Positions 51,421 through 59,916 of a DNA stretch of 64,000 nt are shown in pieces. This stretch comes from Anaerorhabdus sp964386325 (GTDB lineage: Bacteria > Bacillota_I > Bacilli_A > Erysipelotrichales > Erysipelotrichaceae). Numbering within the stretch: the first letter of the stretch is position 1; every line of letters starts with the position of its first letter. The notes beneath the pieces were generated by a model. It was not told the origin of the DNA. It saw only the letters and a list, made by a program, of their open reading frames with translations, and ran no database searches. Where the stretch lies: NCBI GenBank assembly GCA_964386325.1, contig CAYLQY010000008.1, positions 62,001 to 126,000 of the forward strand, in the 5' to 3' direction. Made by a program: the position numbers and the translations under genes.

Positions 51421-52260
51421 TTAAATTACTTGGGTATTTTTAGCACCTAAACGAATTGCTAATTTACATAACTTATTTGCTTCTTGTTCAGAAGTTATCG
51501 TATTTCCAATTTCTTTTAATCCTTCTTCCCTTACACCAAAAGGTCGATAGCGCAATAATTTATATGTAGTTTTATCTTGAATTATTTTACTAACTTCTTC
51601 CACTGTCTTTTTATTTTCTTTAGGACTATTAGGTAATAAAACGGTTCTTACCTCTGTTAATTTATCTATCTTTACTAAATAAGTTAAATTATTTAAAACC
51701 ATTTCATTGGATACACCTGTTAAGTATTCGTGAAATTTATTATCTACTGCTTTGACATCCAACATGACACCATCACTTAACTCTAACAAATCTTTGTACT
51801 TCCTAAAGTCATGAAATCCATTAGAGTCAATAAGACATGTTAAACCTTCTTTCTTCGCCTTTTTAAACAGTTCTAGAAGAAATTCCGGGTGGTTCATACA
51901 TTCACCACCACTTACTGTTATTCCTCTTATAAATCCTTTCTGTTTACGTATTTCTTTCATCAACTCATCTGTCGACATCATTCTAATTTTAGGTGATGAC
52001 ATGTGCTTACATGTTTTTATACATGTATCACAATCAACACATTTCGTTTGATCCCAAACAACTTTCTTTTTTACAATAGTCAACGCCTTTGTAGGACAAG
52101 TTTTAACACAATCACCACAATGAATACACATATGAATTGTTTCAGGATTATGACAATATAAACACGTAAAAGGACATGATTGTAAGAAAATAGATGTTCT
52201 ATTTCCTGGACCATCTACATTTGAAAAAGGAATAATTTTATTTACCGGAGCTTGTATCAT
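51421..52260 (-). CDS. yjjW: Glycyl-radical enzyme activase, YjjW type
   Basis: A 279-residue radical SAM protein. The cluster motif is C29, C33, C36 in QSCPFTCLYCHNP. It is followed by a ferredoxin-like insert with two Cys sets (CIHCGDCVKTCP and CVDCDTCIKTCK), then TVSGGE and a VLLPNS segment. The N-terminal KIIPFSNVDGPGNR and the insert spacing match E. coli YjjW. Such activases place a glycyl radical on a partner enzyme, here YjjI by analogy. No YjjI-like or other glycyl-radical gene is in the window. Oxygen-sensitive, which fits a fermentative anaerobe. Confidence 0.9.
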   Translation of the reverse strand: MIQAPVNKIIPFSNVDGPGNRTSIFLQSCPFTCLYCHNPETIHMCIHCGDCVKTCPTKALTIVKKKVVWDQTKCVDCDTCIKTCKHMSSPKIRMMSTDELMKEIRKQKGFIRGITVSGGECMNHPEFLLELFKKAKKEGLTCLIDSNGFHDFRKYKDLLELSDGVMLDVKAVDNKFHEYLTGVSNEMVLNNLTYLVKIDKLTEVRTVLLPNSPKENKKTVEEVSKIIQDKTTYKLLRYRPFGVREEGLKEIGNTITSEQEANKLCKLAIRLGAKNTQVI

Positions 52261-52429
52261 AGTTAATTACCTCCACTTTATTTTATCATCTTTATAAATC
52301 AAACGTACATATTTTTCAGTATTTCACTAAGAATATATTATACTATTTTCTGTAGTTTATTTTATTCAGACCATAAAATATATTAAAAGCATATTTCTTA
52401 TATTATAATTAATTTATTGGAGGTCAATT

Positions 52430-53164
52430 ATGTTTACAAACGAACAAGTGCAAACATTAAATGAACTGGAACTAGAAGTATATAATTATGTTTTAGCAAA
52501 CATGCACAAAGTCACTAAAATGAAAATACGTGATTTAGCGAGCGAAGTCCATGTTTCAACATCAACAATTTTGCGATTTTGTAGTAAAGTAGGAAGTGAT
52601 GGATTTTCAGAATTCAAAATTCAACTTAAATTGTATCTACAACATCGTGATGTAATTCCTGTGTATGAGGATATTACAATGATACGTAATTTTTTGGATG
52701 ATATTGATAAGCCTAAATTTCAAGAGAAGATAAATAAGATTGTTGATTTAATTCTAAGTCATGAACATGTAATCTTCTTTGGAATCGGTGATTCTGGTAT
52801 TTTAGGAAAGTTAGGCGCACGTTTACTTTCAAACGTTGGTAAGTTTTCGCAAGTCATCGATGATCCTTTTTATCCTTTTTCGACAGATAATAGTTTGGTA
52901 ATCGTTTTATCAGTCTCTGGAGAAGTTAGAGAAGTCATTGATAAGATGAAAATATTTAGACAGCATTCTTCAACAATTATTAGTATCACAAACACTGATA
53001 AATGCACAATAGCTAGAATGTCTGACTTGAACATTGCCTACTTCATGCCCTTTCTAAGAACATCTGACAATTTTAATTTAACAACGCAGGCTCCCTTAGT
53101 TATGATCCTAGAAATGATTGAGCACAAGATTTACGAAATCTTATCTAAAAAAACAGAATGTTAA
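52430..53164 (+). CDS. RpiR family transcriptional regulator
   Basis: A 244-residue protein with an N-terminal HTH_6 domain (MKIRDLASEVHVSTSTILRF near residues 25-45) and a C-terminal SIS domain (about 105-235; HVIFFGIGDSGILG and VLSVSGEVREV) that binds a phosphosugar. It lies just upstream of the beta-glucoside PTS genes and probably regulates them by sensing a phosphorylated sugar. GGAGGTCAATT precedes the ATG and a terminator follows the stop. Confidence 0.93.
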   Translation: MFTNEQVQTLNELELEVYNYVLANMHKVTKMKIRDLASEVHVSTSTILRFCSKVGSDGFSEFKIQLKLYLQHRDVIPVYEDITMIRNFLDDIDKPKFQEKINKIVDLILSHEHVIFFGIGDSGILGKLGARLLSNVGKFSQVIDDPFYPFSTDNSLVIVLSVSGEVREVIDKMKIFRQHSSTIISITNTDKCTIARMSDLNIAYFMPFLRTSDNFNLTTQAPLVMILEMIEHKIYEILSKKTEC

Positions 53165-53180
53165 GCTTTCTGTTTTTTTC
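53147..53180 (+). terminator. Rho-independent terminator after the RpiR gene
   Basis: AAAAACAGAA, loop, TTTCTGTTTTTTT; the stem takes in the last codons. Confidence 0.8.
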
Positions 53181-53230
53181 ATGGAACAATTTTTTTTCGA
53201 TGCAACTTGTTTCCATTTGATTCGAAATTA

Positions 53231-53259
53231 ATGACAACATTTTTTAAAGCGCTTACAAT
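53231..53259 (+). promoter_or_regulatory. Promoter of the beta-glucoside operon overlapped by a cre site
   Basis: ATGACA, 17-base spacer, TACAAT. The sequence TTAAAGCGCTTACA (53244-53257) fits 13 of 14 positions of the CcpA consensus TGWAANCGNTNWCA and covers the -10, so CcpA-HPr(Ser-P) would block RNA polymerase during growth on preferred sugars. Confidence 0.75.
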
Positions 53260-53308
53260 TACCTCGTGATGATTACTACGCGCGTACAAATCACAATTGG
53301 AGGATATG

Positions 53309-54733
53309 ATGAGTCTTAATAAAGATTTTTTATGGGGTGGGGCAGTAGCTGCCCATCAGCTTGAAGGTAGTTATAATGTTGACGGAAAAGGAGTAAGTGT
53401 TGCCGATGTAATGACCGCTGGAATGAACGGGGTTGATCGAGAAATAACAGATGGAATACTTCCAAATAAAAATTACCCAAATCATGAAGCCATTCATTTT
53501 TATGAGAATTACAAAGAAGATATTCAGTTATTTGCTGAACTAGGTTTTAAGTGTTTCAGAACATCAATTGCATGGACTAGAATATTTCCACAAGGAGATG
53601 AAGAAGAACCAAATGAGTTAGGATTACAATTTTATGATTGTTTATTTGATGAATGTTTAAAACATAATATTAAACCAGTGATAACACTATCACACTTTGA
53701 AATGCCTTTTGCTTTAGTAAAAAAATATGGAGGATTTAGAAATAGAAAATGTATTGATTTCTTTGTGAAATTTGCAACAGTCTGTTTTGAACGTTATAAA
53801 AACAAAGTGGAGTATTGGATGACTTTCAATGAAATAAATAATCAAGCAAACTATCAAAGTGATTTTGCCACATTCACCAATTCTGGAATTGTTTATCAAG
53901 AAGGTGAAGATAGAGAATTTATCATGTATCAAGCTGCCCACTATGAGCTTGTTGCTAGTGCTAAAGCAGTAAAAATTGGAAGAGAGATAAATCCAAACTT
54001 TAAAATTGGATGCATGTTAGCACTTTGTCCAATTTACCCTTTCTCTTGTAACCCTACTGACATGATGGCATCTACTGTTGCGATGCAACGTAGAAATTAT
54101 TTTGGCGATGTTCAAGTACGTGGAAAGTATCCAAACTTCATGTTGAAATACTTTGAGAGAAAACATTTTAATCTTGATATTACTGATAATGATTTAGCTC
54201 TTCTTCAACAAGGAACTGTTGATTATATAGGATTTAGTTATTACATGAGTTTCACGATTAAATCATCCGACAAAACTAATTTAGAATATAACGAAGCTGT
54301 TGATTTAGTTAAAAACCCATATGTACCTGCAAGTGACTGGGGATGGCAAATTGATCCACTTGGTTTACGTTATACGATGAATTGGCTTTATGATCGATAT
54401 CAACTACCTATATTTATTGTTGAGAATGGTTTAGGGGCTTTTGATAAAGTTGAAGTGGATGGAAAAATCCATGACAGTTATCGAATTGATTATTTACGTT
54501 CACATATTCAAGAAATGATTGCGTGTATCGAAGAAGATGGGGTAGATTGTATTGGGTATACACCTTGGGGACCTATTGACTTAGTTTCAGCAGGTACTGG
54601 TGAAATGGAAAAACGTTACGGTTTCATTCATGTAGACAAAAATAACAAGGGTGAAGGAACTCTGAAGAGAAGTAAAAAAGATTCATTTGATTGGTATAAA
54701 GAAGTAATCACAAGTAACGGAAAAAAACTATAA
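53309..54733 (+). CDS. 6-phospho-beta-glucosidase (GH1)
   Basis: About 474 residues. The GH1 N-terminus FLWGGAVAAHQLEGSYN is intact, acid/base Glu is in TFNEINNQ, and the nucleophile Glu is in FIVENGLGAFD. The phosphate-binding motif of phospho-glucosidases (SAGTGEMEKRYGFI, with Ser-Lys-Tyr) is present, so it cleaves phosphorylated disaccharides such as cellobiose-6-phosphate. Of the tandem ATGs the second is preferred, five bases past TGGAGG. It heads the operon with PTS EIIC, EIIB and EIIA genes. Confidence 0.94.
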   Translation: MSLNKDFLWGGAVAAHQLEGSYNVDGKGVSVADVMTAGMNGVDREITDGILPNKNYPNHEAIHFYENYKEDIQLFAELGFKCFRTSIAWTRIFPQGDEEEPNELGLQFYDCLFDECLKHNIKPVITLSHFEMPFALVKKYGGFRNRKCIDFFVKFATVCFERYKNKVEYWMTFNEINNQANYQSDFATFTNSGIVYQEGEDREFIMYQAAHYELVASAKAVKIGREINPNFKIGCMLALCPIYPFSCNPTDMMASTVAMQRRNYFGDVQVRGKYPNFMLKYFERKHFNLDITDNDLALLQQGTVDYIGFSYYMSFTIKSSDKTNLEYNEAVDLVKNPYVPASDWGWQIDPLGLRYTMNWLYDRYQLPIFIVENGLGAFDKVEVDGKIHDSYRIDYLRSHIQEMIACIEEDGVDCIGYTPWGPIDLVSAGTGEMEKRYGFIHVDKNNKGEGTLKRSKKDSFDWYKEVITSNGKKL

Positions 54734-54746
54734 GGAGGATAAATTA

Positions 54747-56039
54747 ATGAGTAATTTTATCAATGACAAAATACTGCCAAAAATAATGGCATTTATTAAC
54801 ACTAAGGGAATGCAAGCACTAAAAGATGGAATGGTTTATTCTATGCCCCTACTAATTGTGGGTTCAATCTTCTTAATCCTATCTTTCTTCCCTTACCAAC
54901 CGATCGTTGATTGGTTTGCTAGTGTTGGGTTAATACCCATATTTGATCAAGCATATGGCGCTACATTTAATTTGATGGGTATGGTGGCAGTTGTCGGTAT
55001 CGCCTATACATATGTTAAAAACGAAGGATTCGAAGCACTTGGTGCTGGCTTCATTGCATTAGCTAGTTTCATATTACTTCAACCTAGTTTCGTAATATCT
55101 GGAACAGAAAAAGTAAATGGTATCATTAATAAAACATGGACTAGTGGTCAAGGTATGATTTGTGCTATTTTAGTAGGACTTACCGTTGGATTTATTTACA
55201 CGTGGTTTATGAAAAAAAACATCACAATTAAAATGCCTGCAGGTGTTCCTAGTGGTGTTGCGAATGCCTTTGTGGCATTAATTCCAGCTGCTGTAATTAT
55301 TACATTAGCCACATGCATTTATGCATTCTTTCAACTAGGATTACAAACAACTTTTGTTGAATGGATTTATCAAGTTATTCAAATACCACTTCAAGGAATT
55401 ACAGATTCACTCGGTGGTGTTATCATCATGGCTTTCTTAATTCCATTTCTATGGTTCTTTGGTGTTCATGGTTCAACAATTGTCGGTGGTATCATGAGTG
55501 GAATTCTTCAAGCAAATGCTGCAGCCAATCAAGAAATACTAAATGCTGGACTTCCGTTAACACTAGCAAATGGCGGCCATATTGTTACACAACAATTTCT
55601 TGATCAATTCATCACTCTTACTGGTGCAGGCGTTACTATTGGATTAGTTATTTATCTTGTTTTCTTTGCTAAATCTGCACAATATAAAGAAATCGGTAAA
55701 TTATCTGTTGGGCCTGCTATGTTCAACATTAATGAACCTGTATTATTTGGTGTCCCAGTTGTTTTAAATCCAATTTTGGCTGTTCCATTCTTTCTTGTTC
55801 CAATTGTAATTGGTGTTGTTGAATACTTAGCAATTTACATTGGACTTGCACCATTATATAGTGGTGTTATGGTTGCTTGGACAACTCCACCTATTATCTC
55901 TGGATTTCTAATCGGTGGATGGAGAACTGCATTGCTTCAATTGTTCTGTTTATTCTTATCATTTATCATATATTTACCGTTTATTCGTAAAGCTGATAAA
56001 ATGCAAAAAGAAAATGAAATAAAAGCTTCCCAACAATAA
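54747..56039 (+). CDS. PTS EIIC, cellobiose type (CelB-like)
   Basis: A 430-residue membrane protein with ten or so helices and the motifs of the lactose/cellobiose EIIC family: SMPLLIVGSIFLIL, WFFGVHGSTIVGG and MFNINEPVLFGVPVVLNP (landmark sugar-binding region with the key Glu). It transports and hands over beta-glucosides for phosphorylation by the EIIB encoded next. It follows GH1 by 13 bases behind AAGGAGG. Confidence 0.94.
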   Translation: MSNFINDKILPKIMAFINTKGMQALKDGMVYSMPLLIVGSIFLILSFFPYQPIVDWFASVGLIPIFDQAYGATFNLMGMVAVVGIAYTYVKNEGFEALGAGFIALASFILLQPSFVISGTEKVNGIINKTWTSGQGMICAILVGLTVGFIYTWFMKKNITIKMPAGVPSGVANAFVALIPAAVIITLATCIYAFFQLGLQTTFVEWIYQVIQIPLQGITDSLGGVIIMAFLIPFLWFFGVHGSTIVGGIMSGILQANAAANQEILNAGLPLTLANGGHIVTQQFLDQFITLTGAGVTIGLVIYLVFFAKSAQYKEIGKLSVGPAMFNINEPVLFGVPVVLNPILAVPFFLVPIVIGVVEYLAIYIGLAPLYSGVMVAWTTPPIISGFLIGGWRTALLQLFCLFLSFIIYLPFIRKADKMQKENEIKASQQ

Positions 56040-56047
56040 TTTACAGA

Positions 56048-56081
56048 AAGGAGAAACTATTGCTCAATAGTTAGTACTGTT
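56048..56081 (+). promoter_or_regulatory. Hairpin between Shine-Dalgarno and start codon of EIIB
   Basis: AAGGAG (56048-56053) is 28 bases from the ATG, too far for normal initiation. The palindrome ACTATTGCTCAATAGT (56056-56071) lies between them and can fold into a 6-bp stem with a four-base loop. Collapsing it would leave about 12 bases between SD and ATG. Confidence 0.5.
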
Positions 56082-56384
56082 ATGATTAATATTTATTTAT
56101 TCTGTAATGCTGGAATGTCTACCAGTATTCTTGTCAACAAAATTCAAGAAGCAGCAGATCAAGAGGGAATCCAATGTAAAGTTGCTGCATTCCCTGTTAC
56201 GCAAGCTTCATCAAAAGGAAAAGAAGCAGATATTATTCTGCTAGGACCACAAGTAAGATATTTACTAAAAAAAGTATCAGATGAATGTCCTGATAAAAAA
56301 GTAGATGTTATCGATATGCGTGCATATGGAATGATGGATGGTAAAGCAGTCTTTGCACAAGTAAAAACTGTTCTAGGTTTATAA
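56082..56384 (+). CDS. PTS EIIB, lactose/cellobiose type
   Basis: A 100-residue EIIB with the phosphocysteine in YLFCNAGMSTSILV near residue 8 and ILLGPQVRYL near 67. It passes phosphate from EIIA to the disaccharide held by EIIC. Its ribosome site is unusually far upstream behind a hairpin. The EIIA start follows its stop after one base. Confidence 0.94.
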   Translation: MINIYLFCNAGMSTSILVNKIQEAADQEGIQCKVAAFPVTQASSKGKEADIILLGPQVRYLLKKVSDECPDKKVDVIDMRAYGMMDGKAVFAQVKTVLGL

Positions 56385-56385
56385 T

Positions 56386-56697
56386 ATGAATGGCTTAGAA
56401 CTTATCAGCTTTCAAATTATTTCAGCTGTTGGTACAGCACGTAGTATGTATATTGAAGCAATCCGTCTTGCAAAAGATGGAAAAATAGAAGATGCAAATA
56501 AGTTAATAAAGGAAGGCGAAGAAGTATTTATTCAAGGTCATCACGCTCATGCTGAGTTAATTCAAAAAGAAGCAAGTGGTGAACCAAGTGCTATTACATT
56601 ATTATTAATGCATGCCGAAGATCAACTTATGAGTGCTGAAGCATTCAATATCATCGCAAGAGAATTCATTGACTTATATTCAATCATTCATAAATAA
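56386..56697 (+). CDS. PTS EIIA, lactose/cellobiose type
   Basis: A 103-residue all-helical trimeric EIIA. The active histidine is in FIQGHHAHAELIQ, and the metal-binding Asp is in LLLMHAEDQLMSAE. It takes phosphate from HPr. It is the last gene of the four-gene operon and ends just before a bidirectional terminator. It has no strong own ribosome site and is probably coupled to EIIB translation. Confidence 0.93.
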   Translation: MNGLELISFQIISAVGTARSMYIEAIRLAKDGKIEDANKLIKEGEEVFIQGHHAHAELIQKEASGEPSAITLLLMHAEDQLMSAEAFNIIAREFIDLYSIIHK

Positions 56698-56702
56698 TTA
56701 AA

Positions 56703-56753
56703 TAAAGAGAACTTATTCTAGATCAATTTGATCACAAAATAAGTTCTCTTTTA
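56703..56753. terminator. Bidirectional terminator between EIIA and ilvE
   Basis: AAAGAGAACTTATT arms with AATAAGTTCTCTTTT, a loop of about 20 bases; both flanks are T-rich in the outward direction. Confidence 0.8.
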
Positions 56754-56755
56754 GT

Positions 56756-57814
56756 TTATTCTTGTATCTTAGTTATCCAACCATAATCATCTTGAATTCT
56801 TCCATATTGAATTCCTTTGAGTTGATTCAAGAGTTGATCTGCGATTCCATGTTGTAGACGGGGAAGAATAATTTCCTGATTCTCTCTTTTCATCATCCCT
56901 ATTTTCGAAATAACGGCAGCTGTTCCACTTCCAAACACTTCCGTTAATTCACCACATTCTGCATATGTAAATATTTCATCACAACTTACTTGACGTTCTT
57001 CAACAGATATACCCATTTGCTTGGCAAGCGTAATAATACTTCGTCTAGTAATTCCATCAAGGATTGATGTATTAAGCATTGGTGTAGTTAAGATGCCATT
57101 AATCACAAAGAATATATTCATTGACCCTACTTCTTCAATATATTTACTAGTCTGGGCATCAAGCCAACAAACTTGATCAAATCCTTCCGTTTCCGCAATT
57201 ACTGTTGATAATAAACTTGCTGCATAATTACCACCTGTTTTTGCTGTACCAGTACCTAACTTACCTACGCGATGAAAATGTTCTTCAATTTTTATTTTTA
57301 CATAATCATCTTGGCTTTGATAGTATTTAGCCACTGGCGAAAGAATGATACATAAGATGTATTCTTTTGATGGATGCACACCTAATTCATTACCCGTTCC
57401 AAAAATAACAGGACGAATGTAAAGTGCGGTATCGTCACCTTCAAAAATCCATGCTGATTCTAATTGTACAAGCTTCATAATTGCATTCTCTACTTCATCT
57501 TCATCCACTTCTGGAATGCACATTCTACGACATGATTCATTTAGTCTTTTAATATTATCACGTTGACGAAATAATCGAATAACTCCATCATCACCACGAT
57601 ATGCTTTTAAGCCTTCAAAAACTTCTTGCGCATAATGAAGACATGTTGCAGCCGGATGCAAACTTAGATTTTGAAAAGGCTGAATAACAATTTCTTGCCA
57701 TTTTCCATCTTGATATTTTGCGACAGCCATATAGTCGGTAAACACTTTACCAAACCCAAGCTCTTTACTATTTAAAGGTTTTGTCTGCAAGTTTTTATTT
57801 TCAATGATAATCAT
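56756..57814 (-). CDS. ilvE: Branched-chain amino acid aminotransferase
   Basis: A 352-residue fold-type-IV aminotransferase. PLP lysine is in GTGTAKTGGNYAASL near residue 192, with EEVGSMNIFFV and the C-terminal GSGTAAVISKIG phosphate-binding motif. It exchanges the amino group between 2-oxoglutarate and leucine, isoleucine or valine. Length fits the 340-360 group. The ATG follows the pyrG stop directly (TAAATG), with AGGAG inside the end of pyrG, so it depends on the pyrG transcript. Other branched-chain biosynthesis genes are absent nearby. Confidence 0.93.
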   Translation of the reverse strand: MIIIENKNLQTKPLNSKELGFGKVFTDYMAVAKYQDGKWQEIVIQPFQNLSLHPAATCLHYAQEVFEGLKAYRGDDGVIRLFRQRDNIKRLNESCRRMCIPEVDEDEVENAIMKLVQLESAWIFEGDDTALYIRPVIFGTGNELGVHPSKEYILCIILSPVAKYYQSQDDYVKIKIEEHFHRVGKLGTGTAKTGGNYAASLLSTVIAETEGFDQVCWLDAQTSKYIEEVGSMNIFFVINGILTTPMLNTSILDGITRRSIITLAKQMGISVEERQVSCDEIFTYAECGELTEVFGSGTAAVISKIGMMKRENQEIILPRLQHGIADQLLNQLKGIQYGRIQDDYGWITKIQE

Positions 57815-59422
57815 TTATTTACTTCTCCTTTGTTGTTGGTAACAATGTTCAATAAATCCTATGAACAATGGGTGTGGGCGATTTGGACGACTCTTAAATT
57901 CTGGGTGAAATTGTACCCCTACAAAATAATCACAAGTTCTATTTTCAATGACTTCAACAAGATTCTTATCGGGTGATGTACCTACAATATGCATACCCTT
58001 CTCTTCAAAACATTGACGATAGGTATTGTTGAACTCATAACGATGTCGATGTCTTTCATGAATGAAGGCTTCACCATAATAGTTATAACTTTGTGAATTT
58101 ATATCTAGAACACAAGGATAACTTCCTTTACGCAGTGTTCCACCTAACTCTGTTTTACTTTTTTGATCTTCCATGATGTGAATGATTGGATAGTTTGTAT
58201 GAGCATTAAATTCAGTTGAATTAGCTTCATCATATCCTAGTACATTCCGCGCAAATTCAATACATGCAATTTGCATACCGAGACAAATTCCAAGATAAGG
58301 AACATTTTGATTACGGGCATAATTTGCCGCAATAATCATACCTTCAATTCCACGTTCTCCAAATCCTCCTGGAACTAAAATTCCAGAACAATCTTGAAGA
58401 AGTTCATTCATATTGTCCTTCGTTAATTCTTCTGCCTCAATCCATTTAATTTCTATTTTAGATGCAAATTCATAACCTGCATGATTTAACGATTCAATCA
58501 CTGAACAATAAGCATCATGTAATTTACTATACTTTCCGACAAGAGCTATTTTAAGCGTCATAGAGCACCGTTTGATTTTATTCAGCATTGTGTCCCATTC
58601 TTCCATATTCAACTCATTGAGCGGCATCTGAAAGCGTTCTAACACAATTTTGGACATACCCTGTTGTTCAAGCATCCGTGGAACTTCATAAAGATTAGAT
58701 ACAGTTCCATTTGTAATTACATTAGCTTGTTTTACATTACAGAAACTTGAAATTTTTGCCTTTATTTCATTATCCAATTCGCTATCACATCGGGCTACTA
58801 ATATATCTGGATGAATACCCAATGATTGTAAAGCATGAACTGAGTGCTGAGTTGGTTTTGTCTTCAACTCATTTGAACCTGTTAAGAATGGAACTAAAGT
58901 AACATGAATAACAATTGTATCCTCTTCTTGTTTCTCAAGACGCAACTGCCGTATCGCTTCAAGAAATGGCAAGCTCTCAATATCACCAACAGTACCACCA
59001 ACTTCTGTTATCACGATATCTACATTCTGATTTTCACCCACTTTTTGAATAAAATTTTTGATTTCATCCGTTATATGCGGTATGACTTGAACGGTTTTTC
59101 CATGATAGTCTCCGTTTCTTTCTTTTGTTAGTACATTCCAATAGGCTTTCCCCGATGTCAGATTTGAATATTGATTTAAATTTTCATCAATAAATCGCTC
59201 ATAATGTCCTAAATCTAAGTCCGTTTCTGCGCCATCTTCCGTCACAAATACTTCACCATGCTCAGTAGGTGACATCGTCCCTGGGTCAACATTAATATAA
59301 GGATCTAGCTTTTGAGATAATACCCTATATCCCCGTGCTTTTAACAGCCTACCTAGAGAAGCTGCAGTAATTCCTTTTCCTAAACCTGAAACAACACCAC
59401 CTGTAATAAATATATTTTTCAT
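57815..59422 (-). CDS. pyrG: CTP synthase
   Basis: About 535 residues. The synthase domain (1-265) starts with MKNIFITGGVVSGLGKGI, holds the DPYINVDPGTMSP motif and GGTVGDIES. The glutaminase domain (about 290-535) has the oxyanion GGFGERG, nucleophile Cys in LGICLGMQ and the His-Glu pair in VGVQFHPEFKSRP. It makes CTP from UTP with glutamine. The ATG behind AAAGGA is used; an in-frame start five codons upstream overlaps that site. A leader terminator stands between its promoter and the start. Confidence 0.96.
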   Translation of the reverse strand: MKNIFITGGVVSGLGKGITAASLGRLLKARGYRVLSQKLDPYINVDPGTMSPTEHGEVFVTEDGAETDLDLGHYERFIDENLNQYSNLTSGKAYWNVLTKERNGDYHGKTVQVIPHITDEIKNFIQKVGENQNVDIVITEVGGTVGDIESLPFLEAIRQLRLEKQEEDTIVIHVTLVPFLTGSNELKTKPTQHSVHALQSLGIHPDILVARCDSELDNEIKAKISSFCNVKQANVITNGTVSNLYEVPRMLEQQGMSKIVLERFQMPLNELNMEEWDTMLNKIKRCSMTLKIALVGKYSKLHDAYCSVIESLNHAGYEFASKIEIKWIEAEELTKDNMNELLQDCSGILVPGGFGERGIEGMIIAANYARNQNVPYLGICLGMQIACIEFARNVLGYDEANSTEFNAHTNYPIIHIMEDQKSKTELGGTLRKGSYPCVLDINSQSYNYYGEAFIHERHRHRYEFNNTYRQCFEEKGMHIVGTSPDKNLVEVIENRTCDYFVGVQFHPEFKSRPNRPHPLFIGFIEHCYQQQRRSK

Positions 59423-59438
59423 AAATATTCCTTTCACA

Positions 59439-59496
59439 CAAAAAAGAGGTAACTAAACATAACGAACTTGAATTCGTTTTTTTTAATTACCTCTTT
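59439..59496 (-). terminator. Leader terminator of pyrG (attenuator candidate)
   Basis: AAAGAGGTAA pairs with TTACCTCTTT followed by TTTTTT, with an inner stem AACGAA / TTCGTT in the loop. It lies wholly between the -10 box and the ribosome site, so it can stop transcription before pyrG. The start region lacks the GGGCT used in the B. subtilis reiterative-transcription mechanism. Confidence 0.75.
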
Positions 59497-59506
59497 AACA
59501 GACGTT

Positions 59507-59535
59507 ATTATATGTTAATTTTTTTATGCGGTCAA
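59507..59535 (-). promoter_or_regulatory. Sigma-A promoter of pyrG-ilvE
   Basis: TTGACC, 17-base spacer, TATAAT. The expected transcription start near 59500 is only about four bases before the terminator stem. Confidence 0.85.
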
Positions 59536-59609
59536 CAATTATTATTCATACCTTTTAGAAGCTGTGTATCATAAATACTCGATACTTTATTAATCATATT
59601 ATTCACAAA

Positions 59610-59636
59610 AATAAAAAAAGCAGATTTCTCTGCTTG
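59610..59636 (-). terminator. Rho-independent terminator of the tRNA pair
   Basis: AAGCAGA, loop GAAA, TCTGCTT and TTTTT on the minus strand. Confidence 0.85.
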
Positions 59637-59647
59637 ATTAGAATACA

Positions 59648-59723
59648 TGGTGGAGCTTAGGAGGATCGAACTCCTGACCTCCTGCGTGCAAAGCAGGCGC
59701 TCTCCCAGCTGAGCTAAAACCCC
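59648..59723 (-). tRNA. tRNA-Ala (TGC anticodon)
   Basis: Full cloverleaf on the minus strand: GGGGTTT acceptor pairing with AAGCTCC, D arm AGCTCAGCTGGGAGAGC, anticodon TGC in CTTTGCACG, T arm GTTCGATC, and encoded CCA. Normally paired with tRNA-Ile in rRNA spacers, but here there are no rRNA genes next to it. Confidence 0.96.
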
Positions 59724-59743
59724 ATGTATATTCAATTCGATGA

Positions 59744-59820
<77 letters not shown>

Positions 59821-59843
59821 GATCGTTCATCGAATGCTTTATA

Positions 59844-59872
59844 ATATTATCATTTATGAATTAGTAAGTCAA
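59844..59872 (-). promoter_or_regulatory. Promoter of the tRNA-Ile/tRNA-Ala unit
   Basis: TTGACT, 17-base spacer, TAATAT on the minus strand, 23 bases before the tRNA-Ile 5' end. Confidence 0.75.
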
Positions 59873-59916
59873 CACATTTTTATATATTTTCTTACTAATT
59901 TATTTTGTATTTTTTA

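Noticed and set aside
56756..57814. T-box or other amino-acid riboswitch before ilvE
   Set aside because: The ilvE start directly follows the pyrG stop; there is no leader space.
59532..59735. Reading frame of 67 codons on the minus strand
   Set aside because: It runs through tRNA-Ala and its terminator; the peptide is a translated tRNA and is a common false call.
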